Origin: Thermus igniterrae ATCC 700962
Lineage (GTDB): Bacteria; Deinococcota; Deinococci; Deinococcales; Thermaceae
Direction of reading: 5' to 3'
Assembly (NCBI RefSeq): GCF_000376265.1
Contig: NZ_AQWU01000069.1
Coordinates: forward strand, 21,809-85,808
DNA length: 64,000 bases
Part shown: positions 31,554 to 39,650 of the stretch, piece after piece
How positions within the stretch are numbered: the first letter of the stretch is position 1
Layout of the letters: every line of letters begins with the position of its first letter
The notes under the pieces: generated by a model
The model's input: only the letters and a program-made list of their open reading frames with translations
Database searches by the model: none
What the model was told of the DNA's origin: nothing
Translations under genes and position numbers: made by a program

Positions 31554-32978
31554 TCACCACCTTTCCACCACCACCTTTCTTTGGGTGTAGAAGAGGAAGG
31601 CATCGGGCCCGTGGGGGTGGAGGTCGCCGAAGAAGGAGTTCCGCCAGCCGGAGAAGGGGTAGAAGGCGAAGGGCTGGGCCACGCCCACGTTCACCCCCAC
31701 CATGCCCGCCTGGACCCTTTCCCGGAACTCCCGGGCCGCCCGGCCGCTGGCGGTGAAAAGGCAGGCCATGTTGCCGTAGGGAACGGCGTTGGCCTGGGCG
31801 ATGGCCTCCTCCAGGGTCCCCACGCGGCTTACCCCCAGGACCGGGCCGAAGATCTCCTCCCGCCCCACGGCCATCCCCGGGGAGACCCGGTCCAGGACTG
31901 TGGGGCCCAGGAAGAAGCCCGGGCCCTCCACGCCCCTCCCGTCCAGGGCCAGCCTGGCCCCCTCCTCGAGGCCCCTTTGGATGTAGCCCACCACCTTCTT
32001 GCGGTGTTCCTCCCGGATCAGGGGGCCCACCTGCACGCCCTCCTCCCAGCCCGGGCCCACCTTAAGCCTCCGGGCCGCCTCCACCACCCGCTCCAGAAGT
32101 TCTTCCCCCACCGCCCCCACCCCCACGGCCACGCTCCCCGCCAGGCACCTTTCCCCGGCGTTGCCGAAGGCGGAGTTGAGGATGGCGGGGATGGCCAGGT
32201 CCAGGTCGGCGTCGGGGAGGACGATAAGGTGGTTCTTGGCCCCCCCGGCGGCGGAGACCCGTTTGCCGTGCTGGGCGGCCAGGGCGTAGATGCGGCGGGC
32301 CACCCCTTCCGAGCCCACGAACTGCACCGCCTTCACCCCGGGGTGGGCCGCCAGGGCCTCCGCCGCCTCCTTCCCCCCGTGGACCAGGTTGAGGACCCCT
32401 TCGGGGAAGCCCGCCTCCAGGAAGAGCTCCGTCAGGCGCACCGCTCCCAGGGGGGTGCGCTCCGAGGGTTTGAGGACGAAGGTGTTCCCCGCCACCACGG
32501 CGATGGGGAACATCCAGAGGGGGATCATCACCGGGAAGTTGAAGGGGGGGATGCCGGCCACCACGCCCAGGGGGTAGTGGAAGAGGTTTTGGTCTATCCC
32601 AGGGTTCACCTCCCGCAGGGTGCGGCCCTGGAGGAGGGTGGGGGCGGAGAGGGCAAAGTCCACCACCTCAATGCCCCGCCGCACCTCTCCCCGGGCCTCC
32701 TCCAGGGTCTTGCCGTGGTGGAGGGTGACCAGGCGGGCCAGCTCCTCAAAGTGCCCCTCCAAAAGCTCCTTGAAGCGGAACATGAGCCGGACCCGCTCTA
32801 GAAGCGGGGTGCGGCTCCAGGTGGTGAAGGCCCTTTCCGCCGCGGCCACCGCCTCCGCCACCTCTTCCTCCCCGCACAGGGGCACCTCCTCCAGCACCTC
32901 CCCGGTGGCGGGGTTGTAGACGGGCAGGGTGGGCCGGGAAGCCTCCCGCCAGGTGCCACCCATGAGGTTTTTGAGCAT
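31554..32978 (-). CDS. mmsA: Methylmalonate-semialdehyde-type dehydrogenase (CoA-acylating)
   Basis: A 474-residue aldehyde dehydrogenase with the catalytic Cys278 in NAGERCLAG, the cofactor-fold FVGSEGVARRIYA, PPFNFPVMIPLWMFP, and EIFGPVLGVSRV. The wording PPFNFPxMIPLWMFPIA is characteristic of MmsA, which converts methylmalonate or malonate semialdehyde to acyl-CoA with NAD+. That fits valine, inositol or beta-alanine breakdown. The ATG at 32978 has AAAGGAGG upstream; long in-frame extension beyond it is not real coding. It is divergent from the SDR gene. Confidence 0.85.
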   Translation of the reverse strand: MLKNLMGGTWREASRPTLPVYNPATGEVLEEVPLCGEEEVAEAVAAAERAFTTWSRTPLLERVRLMFRFKELLEGHFEELARLVTLHHGKTLEEARGEVRRGIEVVDFALSAPTLLQGRTLREVNPGIDQNLFHYPLGVVAGIPPFNFPVMIPLWMFPIAVVAGNTFVLKPSERTPLGAVRLTELFLEAGFPEGVLNLVHGGKEAAEALAAHPGVKAVQFVGSEGVARRIYALAAQHGKRVSAAGGAKNHLIVLPDADLDLAIPAILNSAFGNAGERCLAGSVAVGVGAVGEELLERVVEAARRLKVGPGWEEGVQVGPLIREEHRKKVVGYIQRGLEEGARLALDGRGVEGPGFFLGPTVLDRVSPGMAVGREEIFGPVLGVSRVGTLEEAIAQANAVPYGNMACLFTASGRAAREFRERVQAGMVGVNVGVAQPFAFYPFSGWRNSFFGDLHPHGPDAFLFYTQRKVVVERW

Positions 32979-33036
32979 GCTTTCCTCCTTTGGTCCCCAT
33001 CTTCCTCCTGAGGACTGGGGATTGCAAGCCGGGCCT

Positions 33037-33064
33037 TTGCACCTGGAGTGGGGGGGCGTAGTAT
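33037..33064 (+). promoter_or_regulatory. Promoter of the SDR gene
   Basis: TTGCAC (33037-33042), a 16-nt spacer, then TAGTAT (33059-33064). Transcription would start about 7-8 nt before the ATG at 33078, so the leader is almost absent and no ribosome site is present. Confidence 0.5.
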
Positions 33065-33077
33065 GGGGGCAAAGTCT

Positions 33078-33869
33078 ATGGACTACCGGAGCCTTTTTGA
33101 CCTCAGGGGCCAGGTGGCCCTGGTGGTGGGGGCGGCCTCGGGGATCGGCCGGGCCTCGGCCGAGGCCCTGGCCGCCTTCGGGGCCAGGGTGGTGCTGGCG
33201 GACCGGGACGAGAAGGGCTTGGAGGAGGCCTTGAAGGCCATCCTGGAGGCCGGGGGCCAGGCGGAGGCCCACCCCATGGACCTGGGGGACAAGGAGGCCG
33301 CGGCCCGCCTGGTGGAGGGGGTGGTGCAGGCCCACGGCCGCCTGGACACCCTGGTCTCCACCCCGGCCATCAACGTGCGCAAGCCCCTCCTGGACTACAC
33401 CGAGGAGGAGGTGGACCGGGTGGTGGACCTAAACCTGAAGGGTACCCTCCGTCTCCTCCAGGCCGGGGGCAGGGCCATGCGGGCCCAGGGTGGGGGTAGC
33501 CTCATCGCCTTCGCCTCCATCCGGGCCCTGGTGGTGGAGCCGGGCCAGGGGGTCTATGCCGCCACCAAGGCGGGAATCCTGCAGCTTATCCGCGCCCTGG
33601 CCGCGGAGCTTGGGCCCTACGGGGTCAGGGCCAACGCCGTGGCCCCGGGGCCCATTGAGACCCCCCTCACCGCTCCCATCAAGGCCCATCCCGACTGGTA
33701 CCGGGCGTATGCAGGGAAGACGGCCCTAGGCCGCTGGGGGAAGCCCGAGGAGGTGGCCATGGCCGTGGTCTACCTGGCCTCCCCCGCTTCCAGCTACGTC
33801 ACCGGCACCCTTTTCCTGGTGGACGGAGGGTGGACGGCGGTGGACGGGCGGTTCACCCCACCCCTTTGA
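33078..33869 (+). CDS. Short-chain dehydrogenase/reductase
   Basis: A 263-residue classical SDR: VVGAASGIGRASA (nucleotide loop), ADRDEKG suggesting NAD(H) preference, the YAATKAG active-site Tyr/Lys with an upstream Ser (FASIRAL), and the C-terminal VTGTLFLVDGGWTAVDG. One feature differs from textbook SDRs: the NNAG element is STPAIN. The substrate is unknown. Divergence from mmsA may link it to a 3-hydroxyacid branch. The ATG at 33078 is preferred; an ATG at 33063 sits in the putative -10. Confidence 0.82.
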   Translation: MDYRSLFDLRGQVALVVGAASGIGRASAEALAAFGARVVLADRDEKGLEEALKAILEAGGQAEAHPMDLGDKEAAARLVEGVVQAHGRLDTLVSTPAINVRKPLLDYTEEEVDRVVDLNLKGTLRLLQAGGRAMRAQGGGSLIAFASIRALVVEPGQGVYAATKAGILQLIRALAAELGPYGVRANAVAPGPIETPLTAPIKAHPDWYRAYAGKTALGRWGKPEEVAMAVVYLASPASSYVTGTLFLVDGGWTAVDGRFTPPL

Positions 33870-33878
33870 GCCTAGGTC

Positions 33879-33908
33879 TTGACCCTGCTTCTGGGGAAAA
33901 CGTAGGAT
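33879..33908 (+). promoter_or_regulatory. Promoter of the second peptide importer
   Basis: TTGACC (33879-33884), an 18-nt spacer and TAGGAT (33903-33908), followed by a 35-nt leader with GAGAGGAGG before the ATG at 33945. The match to a housekeeping promoter is good. Confidence 0.6.
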
Positions 33909-33944
33909 TGGCCACAAGGGTCTTCAACCCGGAGAGGAGGCGGT

Positions 33945-35507
33945 ATGCGGCGTTGGCTTTTGGGGTTTGCGATGCTTTTGGGGTTGGCCTTTGCCCAGGA
34001 CCGGACCCAGGTCCTGGTCTATGGCGGGGACTGGACGGACCTCATCACCCTGGACCCGCAGGTGGTTTACGAGTTCACCGGGGTGATGATCGCCGACAAT
34101 CTCTATGAGACCCTGGTGCGCTTTGAGGGCAACGACCTTTCCACCCTCCGCCCGGGCCTGGCCGAGAGCTGGCGGGTGGAGCGTGGGACCACGGACTGGG
34201 TCCTCACCTTCAAGCTCCGTCGGGGAAGCAAGTTCTCCACGGGGCGGGAGGTAACGGCCAAGGACGTGGTCTTCAGCTTTGAGCGGGCCCTGGCCTTGAA
34301 GGGCCCGGGCTCCTTCCTCTTCACCGACATCGCCCAGCTCAAGCCTGGCGCCACCAAGGCCCTGGACCCCTATACCGTGGAGGTGCGCATCCCCAAGACC
34401 GCCTCCCCCCAGTCCTTCCTCTCCATCCTCACCTTCACCATCGGGGGCATCGTGGACTCGGAGGAGGCCCAAAAGAACGCCAAGGGAGGCGACTTCGGCA
34501 AGGACTTCCTCACCAACAACTCCGCGGGCTCCGGGCCTTACCGCTTGGTGCGCTGGGACCGGGGGAACCAGGTGATCCTCGAGGCCAACCCCCACGCCCG
34601 GGTTAAGCCCAAGGTCCAGCGGGTGGTCCTGCGCTACATCCAGGAGCCGGCGGTGCTCCGTACGGCCCTGGAGTCCGGCGAAATAGACATCGCCGAGGGG
34701 CTCACCCCTGAGGCCCTGCGGGCCATCGCCGCCAACCCCCGCTTCAAGGTGGTGCGGGCCGAGACCCTGCGCCTCCAGTACCTGGCCATGAACATGAAGG
34801 CAGGAAGCCCCTTTGCCAACCCCAAGGTGCGGGAGGCGGTGCGCTGGGCGGTGAACCAGGACGAGCTGGTCCAGGGGCTTTTGCAGGGCAACGCCATCAA
34901 GGTCCAGACCTTCATCCCCAAGGGCCTCCTCGGCCACAACCCCACGACGCCCTACCGGTACGACCCCGAACGGGCCAGGAGGCTCCTGGCGGAGGCGGGC
35001 TACCCCCAGGGGCTGGAGTTTGAGCTTCTGGCCAGCACCGGTATCTGTGGCGGTGGGGTCCCCTGCCCGGACGTGGCCGCTAAGCTCCAGGCCGACATGG
35101 CCAAGGCCGGCCTGCGGGCCAGGATCCGCACCATCGCCAACGCCGAGCTTCTGGCCACCTACCGGGCCCAGAACCACCAGATGGTCCTGGCGGGCTGGAG
35201 CCCCGACTTCCCCGACCCCGATGGCAACGCCACCCCCTGGTCGGATTTTGGTGCCCGCTCCCTGGCCTGGCGCAACAGCTACAATGACGAGGTGGCGGCC
35301 AAGCTGGCCCGGCAGGCGGCCCTCGAGGCCGATCCCGAAAAGCGCAGGGCCCTCTACAAAATCCTCACCGAGAAGGTCCTGCGGGAGGGGCCCTATGTGG
35401 TCCTCTACCAGCCTGCCCTTCCCATAGGCCTCTCCGCCAAAGTGGAGGGGTTCCTGAAGAACCCCATGATGTCCGTTCCCCTGTGGCAGGTGGGCAAGCA
35501 GCCCTAG
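33945..35507 (+). CDS. Peptide-type ABC substrate-binding protein (SBP family 5)
   Basis: A 520-residue exported protein: signal peptide (RRWLLGFAMLLGLAFAQ), then family 5 features TLDPQVVYEFTGVMIADNLYETLV, WVLTFKLRRGSKFSTGREVTAKDVVF, GSGPYRLVRWDRG and REAVRWAVNQDELV. A CGGGVPC segment gives two close cysteines. It is paralogous in type to the protein encoded at 28882-30360 but not close in sequence. It heads a second importer operon with its own promoter; a hairpin separates it from the permease genes. Confidence 0.87.
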   Translation: MRRWLLGFAMLLGLAFAQDRTQVLVYGGDWTDLITLDPQVVYEFTGVMIADNLYETLVRFEGNDLSTLRPGLAESWRVERGTTDWVLTFKLRRGSKFSTGREVTAKDVVFSFERALALKGPGSFLFTDIAQLKPGATKALDPYTVEVRIPKTASPQSFLSILTFTIGGIVDSEEAQKNAKGGDFGKDFLTNNSAGSGPYRLVRWDRGNQVILEANPHARVKPKVQRVVLRYIQEPAVLRTALESGEIDIAEGLTPEALRAIAANPRFKVVRAETLRLQYLAMNMKAGSPFANPKVREAVRWAVNQDELVQGLLQGNAIKVQTFIPKGLLGHNPTTPYRYDPERARRLLAEAGYPQGLEFELLASTGICGGGVPCPDVAAKLQADMAKAGLRARIRTIANAELLATYRAQNHQMVLAGWSPDFPDPDGNATPWSDFGARSLAWRNSYNDEVAAKLARQAALEADPEKRRALYKILTEKVLREGPYVVLYQPALPIGLSAKVEGFLKNPMMSVPLWQVGKQP

Positions 35508-35524
35508 GCCTTTGGGGTATAGTG

Positions 35525-35553
35525 AAGCCCGTGGCCTCCTGCCGCGGGCTTTT
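35525..35553 (+). terminator. Attenuator hairpin between binding-protein and permease genes
   Basis: AAGCCCGTGG (35525-35534) pairs with CCGCGGGCTT (35542-35551) with one G-T wobble and a 7-nt loop, and the stem runs into TTTT. That is an intrinsic-terminator shape, 18 nt after the binding-protein stop and just before the permease ATG. Such partial terminators lower permease relative to binding-protein expression. Confidence 0.6.
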
Positions 35554-35556
35554 CCT

Positions 35557-36564
35557 ATGGGCGCCTATATCCTGAAAAGGCTTTTTTTGGTCCTCTTCGT
35601 GGGGGTAGGGATCACCTTCGTCACCTTTGTCATCGCCCAGGTCATCCCCATTGACCCGGCGGTGGCCGCCCTAGGCGAAAATGCTCGTGAGGAGCAGATC
35701 CGGGAGTTCCGGGAGCGCTACGGCTTGGACAAGCCCCTCCTGGTGCAGTACGGCCTCTACCTGCAACGGCTTTTACAACTGGACCTGGGGCGCTCCTTGC
35801 GCACGGGCCGCCCCGTGGCGGAAGACCTTAAGGAGTTCTTCCCCGCCACCCTGGAGCTCTCCTTGGCGGCCTTTTTGGTCGCCGTTTGCTTGGGCCTGCC
35901 CGCCGGGATCTGGGCCGCCTTGCGGCAAAACCGCGCCCCGGACTTGCTGGTGCGCCTCATGGCCCTGCTCCTGGGCTCCACCCCGGTCTTCTTCCTGGCC
36001 ATCCTCCTCCTGGAGTTGCTCCACCGGAAGCTGGGGCTACTTCCCGGACCTGGCCGGCTGGACCCCTATCTCATCCCCCCACCCCCGGTGACCGGCATGG
36101 TCACCTTGGATGCCCTCCTGGCCCGGGACTGGGTGGCCTTCCGCGATGCCCTCCACCACCTGGTCCTGCCCGCCTTCGTCCTGGGCTCAGCCTCTGCCGC
36201 CCTCCTGGCCCGCATGGTGCGGGCGGCCATGCTGGAGGTGCTCTCCCAGGACTACATCCGTACCGCCTGGGCCAAGGGTCTTGCCGAGAGGCAGGTGGTC
36301 TTCCGGCACGCCCTTAAAAACGCGGCCCTCCCTGTCCTCACCCTTCTGGGTGGGCTCATGGGGGGGTTGCTCTCCGGGGCCGTGCTCACGGAGACCATCT
36401 TCTCCTGGCCGGGATTGGGGCGGTACGTCACCCAGTCGGCCACCAGCCTGGACTTCCCGGCGGTCATGGGGGTGACCCTTTTGGTGGGGCTGGTCTACTC
36501 CCTCCTGAACCTCCTGGTGGACCTCTTCTACGCCCTCTTGGACCCGAGGATCCGCTATGCGTAA
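35557..36564 (+). CDS. dppB: Dipeptide-type ABC transporter permease (DppB)
   Basis: A 335-residue membrane protein with DppB features: ERYGLDKPLLVQYGLYLQRLLQLDLGRSLRTGRPV, the EAA loop DYIRTAWAKGLAERQVVFRHALKN, and C-terminal LLDPRIRYA. The ATG at 35557 falls right after the attenuator hairpin; no ribosome site is apparent, so initiation may be weak. It overlaps the next permease gene by 8 nt. Confidence 0.88.
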   Translation: MGAYILKRLFLVLFVGVGITFVTFVIAQVIPIDPAVAALGENAREEQIREFRERYGLDKPLLVQYGLYLQRLLQLDLGRSLRTGRPVAEDLKEFFPATLELSLAAFLVAVCLGLPAGIWAALRQNRAPDLLVRLMALLLGSTPVFFLAILLLELLHRKLGLLPGPGRLDPYLIPPPPVTGMVTLDALLARDWVAFRDALHHLVLPAFVLGSASAALLARMVRAAMLEVLSQDYIRTAWAKGLAERQVVFRHALKNAALPVLTLLGGLMGGLLSGAVLTETIFSWPGLGRYVTQSATSLDFPAVMGVTLLVGLVYSLLNLLVDLFYALLDPRIRYA

Positions 36565-37381
36565 GCTCCTGCGCCGCTTCTTCCGCAACCCCGGGGCGGT
36601 CCTGGGGTTGGGGCTTCTCCTTGCCCTTCTTCTCCTTGCCCTCCTCGGGCCTTCCTTGGCCAAGGACCCCCTGGAGCAAAACCTCCTGGAGCGCCTGAAA
36701 CCCCCTAGCCCTGAGCACCCCTTGGGCACGGACCAGCTGGGGCGGGACGTCTGGGCCCGGGTGGTCCATGGGGCCCGCATCAGCCTGGGGGTTGGCTTTG
36801 GGGTGGTCTTCCTGGCCAGCCTCCTGGGTACGGCGGTGGGCCTGCTGGCGGGGGGGCTTGGGGGGAGGTGGGACAACCTCCTCATGCGGCTCACCGACAT
36901 CTTTTTTGCCTTTCCTTCCCTCATTTTGGCCATGGCCATCGCCGCCGCCCTGGGGCCCAACCTGGTGAACACGGTGATCGCCGTGGCCCTGGTCACCTGG
37001 CCCATCTACGCCCGCCTGGTTCGGGCCCAGGTCCTGGCCCTGAGGGAGCGAGAGTTTGTGGAGGCGGCCAGGGCCCTGGGGGCGGGTTCAGGCCGCATCC
37101 TCCTGCGCCACCTGTTGCCCAACGCCCTCACCCCTGTTCTAGTCCAGGCCAGCTACGAGGTGGGGGCGGCCATCCTAACGGCGGCGGGCCTTTCCTTTAT
37201 CGGCTTTGGAGCCCAGCCCCCTACCCCGGAGTGGGGGGCCATGGTGGCCGAGACCCGCAACTACATGGCCGAGGCCCCCTGGGCGGCCACCGCACCCGCG
37301 GTGGGCATCCTTCTCGCCGTGCTGGCCTTCAACCTCCTGGGGGATGGGCTGAGGGACGTGTTGGACCCCAGGGGGCGCTAG
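36557..37381 (+). CDS. dppC: Dipeptide-type ABC transporter permease (DppC)
   Basis: A 274-residue membrane protein with the DppC pattern LKPPSPEHPLGTDQLGRDVWARVVHGAR, an EAA loop EAARALGAGSGRILLRHLLPN and a final GDGLRDVLDPRGR. As in the other importer cluster, ATPase genes are missing after it; instead the convergent nagA gene begins, with the two stop codons overlapping by 4 bp. Confidence 0.88.
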   Translation: MRKLLRRFFRNPGAVLGLGLLLALLLLALLGPSLAKDPLEQNLLERLKPPSPEHPLGTDQLGRDVWARVVHGARISLGVGFGVVFLASLLGTAVGLLAGGLGGRWDNLLMRLTDIFFAFPSLILAMAIAAALGPNLVNTVIAVALVTWPIYARLVRAQVLALREREFVEAARALGAGSGRILLRHLLPNALTPVLVQASYEVGAAILTAAGLSFIGFGAQPPTPEWGAMVAETRNYMAEAPWAATAPAVGILLAVLAFNLLGDGLRDVLDPRGR

Positions 37382-38454
37382 CCCACCCGCCTCCCCCCCA
37401 GGTAGACGGCCTGGACCCGCAGGTCTTCGTCCAGCACCACCAGGTCCGCCCGCTTGCCCACGGCGATCTCCCCCCGGTCGGGAAGGCCCAGGTAGCGGGC
37501 GGGGTAGAGGCTGAGCCGCCAGGCCGCCTCCTCCAGGGAAACCCCCCAGGCCACCAGCCGCCGCAGGGCCTCGTCCATGGTGAGGGCACTCCCCGCCAGG
37601 GAATCCCCCCGCCACACCCCCTCCCCCCGCTTGACCACCCGCCCCTCCCCCAGGGGATACTCCCCGTCGGGCATGCCCGCGGCCGCCACCGCGTCCGTGA
37701 CGAAGTAGAGCCCGGGGATGGCCCTGAGGGCCAGCCGGAGGACGGCGGGGTGCACGTGGAGGCCATCGGGGATGAGCTCCGCCCACGCTCCCCGCTCCAG
37801 GGCCAGGCCCACCACCCCGGGCTCCCGGTGGTGCAGGCCGGTCATGGCGTTGTAGAGGTGGGTGAAGCCGGAGGCCCCCGCCTCCAGGGCGGCCAGGGCC
37901 TCCCCGTAGGTGGCGGCGGTGTGGCCCAGCTGGACCCGGACTCCCCTCTCGGCCAGGAGGCGGATGAGGTCCAGGGCCCCGGGGAGCTCGGGGGCCAGGG
38001 TGAGGACGCGCACGGGGGCGAGGGAGAGGAGGCGCTGGGCCACCTCCGGGTCTGGGGGAAGGGGGAAGGGGGGCTGGGCCCCCAGGCGCTTGGGGTTGAG
38101 GAAGGGGCCTTCCAGATGGGCGCCCAGGATGGCCTCGCCCAGGGGGCCTTTCATGGCCTCCTGGATGGCCAGGAGGGCGCTTTCCAGGTGGGGTAGGGGT
38201 GCGGTGAGGGTGGTGGGGAGGAGGCCGGTGGTGCCGTGGCGGAGGTGGAAGGCGGCGGTGCCCTCCACGCCCTCCCTGCCGGCCATTACCTCGTATCCTC
38301 CGCCCCCATGCACGTGGAGGTCCAGGAAGCCGGGGAGGATGAGGGGGCCTTCCACAGGGGCTTCCTCCAGGGCCTCTATGCGCTCGGTGAAGCGGATGCG
38401 GCCCCGCATCCATCCTTGGGGGAGGAGAAGCAGGCCTTCTAGCACCCCGGCCAT
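37378..38454 (-). CDS. nagA: N-acetylglucosamine-6-phosphate deacetylase
   Basis: A 358-residue amidohydrolase with all NagA landmarks: GFLDLHVHGGGG, AHLEGPFL (metal Glu), QLGHTAATY, FTHLYNAM, LIPDGLHVHP and VTDAVAAAG (catalytic Asp), ending in KRADLVVLDEDL. It deacetylates GlcNAc-6-phosphate in the cytoplasm, in amino-sugar salvage and cell-wall recycling. No nagB or PTS gene adjoins it. The gene is divergent from the LysA-like gene across 32 bp. Confidence 0.9.
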   Translation of the reverse strand: MAGVLEGLLLLPQGWMRGRIRFTERIEALEEAPVEGPLILPGFLDLHVHGGGGYEVMAGREGVEGTAAFHLRHGTTGLLPTTLTAPLPHLESALLAIQEAMKGPLGEAILGAHLEGPFLNPKRLGAQPPFPLPPDPEVAQRLLSLAPVRVLTLAPELPGALDLIRLLAERGVRVQLGHTAATYGEALAALEAGASGFTHLYNAMTGLHHREPGVVGLALERGAWAELIPDGLHVHPAVLRLALRAIPGLYFVTDAVAAAGMPDGEYPLGEGRVVKRGEGVWRGDSLAGSALTMDEALRRLVAWGVSLEEAAWRLSLYPARYLGLPDRGEIAVGKRADLVVLDEDLRVQAVYLGGRRVG

Positions 38455-38462
38455 CCTTTCGC

Positions 38463-38481
38463 TAGCCTATCCCCTAGGCTA
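38463..38481. promoter_or_regulatory. Divergent -10 inverted repeat between nagA and the lysA-like gene
   Basis: TAGCCTA and TAGGCTA face each other across TCCCC. Read on either strand the repeat yields a TAGGCT -10 box: at 38475-38480 for the plus gene (ATG 7 nt further on, leaderless) and at 38468-38463 for nagA. The -35 boxes are poor. It may also serve as a single operator for both genes. Confidence 0.45.
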
Positions 38482-38486
38482 AGGGA

Positions 38487-39650
38487 ATGGAGCCTTCTCT
38501 AGACCCCAGGTTCTTAGAGGCCCTGCGGAGGCTTCTCCCGGACCAGTCCACCCCCTTTTACGCCTACGACTGGACCCGGGTGGTGGTCCAGGTGGCCCGC
38601 ATGCGGCGGGCCTTCCCCTTCGCCCGCCTCCTCTACGCCCTAAAGGCCAACCCACGCCTGGGCCTGCTCCGCCGGCTTCGGGGTTTGGGCCTGGGGGCGG
38701 AAGCGGTCTCCTTGGGCGAGGTTTTGCGGGCCTACCGGGCGGGGTTTGGACCCGAGGAAGTGGTCTGGAATGGCCCGGTGAAACCCGTGGAGGCCCTTTT
38801 GGCCCTGCGGGAACGTTCGCCGGTGGTGGTCCTGGACTCGGAGGGGGACATTTTGCGGGTGGCCCGCCACCTGCCCCAGGCCCGGGTCCTCCTCCGGGTG
38901 AACCCGGACCTTCCCGTGCGCACCCACGGCCACCTGGCCACGGGCAGGGGGGAGAGCCAGTTTGGCGTCCTGCCCGAGGCGGTGCCGGGGCTTGTGCAGG
39001 CCATTCGCCAGCGGGGGCTTGGGTTTTTGGGGCTCCACCTTCACTTGGGCTCGGCCCTGGACAGGGTGGAGGACTTCCTCCAGGGCTACCGGGTGCTGGA
39101 GGCCCTCTTCCCCCAGGTGGGGCCGGTGGCGGTGCTGGACCTTGGGGGTGGGTTTGGCTTGGGGCTGGACCTCGAGGCCCTCTCCCACCCCATGCAGGCG
39201 CTTGCCCGCCTGTACGGCGCCCAGGTCTGGCTGGAGCCGGGCCGCTTCCTCCTGGCCGAGGCCGGGGTGCTGGTGGTGCGGGTGGTGGGCCTGAAGGAGA
39301 CCCGGCGGCGCTACCTCCTCCTGGACGGGGGGATGACTGCCCTGCTCCGCCCCGCCCTGTATGGCGCCCGCCACCCGGTCCTGCCCCTATACGCTTCCCA
39401 AGCGGAAGGGGAGTTTGACCTGGCAGGCCCCGCCTGCGAGGCGGGGGACGTGCTGGCCCGGGGCGTGCGCCTTCCCGTGCCCAAGGAGGGGGATGCCCTC
39501 GCCCTCCTGCAGGCCGGGGCCTACGGGGGGAGCATGGCCCTCACCTACCTGGACACCCCCAGGCCCAAGGAGCTCCTCTGGACGGGGGAGGGGTGGGAGG
39601 TGTTGCGGGAGAGGGATGCACTAGAAAGCCTCTGGGCAAATGAGGGCTAG
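38487..39650 (+). CDS. LysA-like PLP decarboxylase (fold type III)
   Basis: A 387-residue alanine-racemase-fold decarboxylase: Lys53 for PLP in YALKAN, HLHLGSAL, LDLGGGFGLG (phosphate loop), EPGRFLLAEAG, GPACEAGDVLA (Cys and carboxylate-binding region) and LLQAGAYGGSMALTYL. These are typical of diaminopimelate decarboxylase. As I recall, Thermus makes lysine by the alpha-aminoadipate route and has ornithine instead of diaminopimelate in its wall, so the true substrate may be another basic amino acid or a carboxylated polyamine. Confidence 0.75.
   Translation: MEPSLDPRFLEALRRLLPDQSTPFYAYDWTRVVVQVARMRRAFPFARLLYALKANPRLGLLRRLRGLGLGAEAVSLGEVLRAYRAGFGPEEVVWNGPVKPVEALLALRERSPVVVLDSEGDILRVARHLPQARVLLRVNPDLPVRTHGHLATGRGESQFGVLPEAVPGLVQAIRQRGLGFLGLHLHLGSALDRVEDFLQGYRVLEALFPQVGPVAVLDLGGGFGLGLDLEALSHPMQALARLYGAQVWLEPGRFLLAEAGVLVVRVVGLKETRRRYLLLDGGMTALLRPALYGARHPVLPLYASQAEGEFDLAGPACEAGDVLARGVRLPVPKEGDALALLQAGAYGGSMALTYLDTPRPKELLWTGEGWEVLRERDALESLWANEG

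Noticed and set aside
33924..35177. A 417-codon minus-strand frame across the second peptide-binding protein
   Set aside because: No recognisable domain, and the plus-strand gene has promoter, ribosome site, signal peptide and family motifs.
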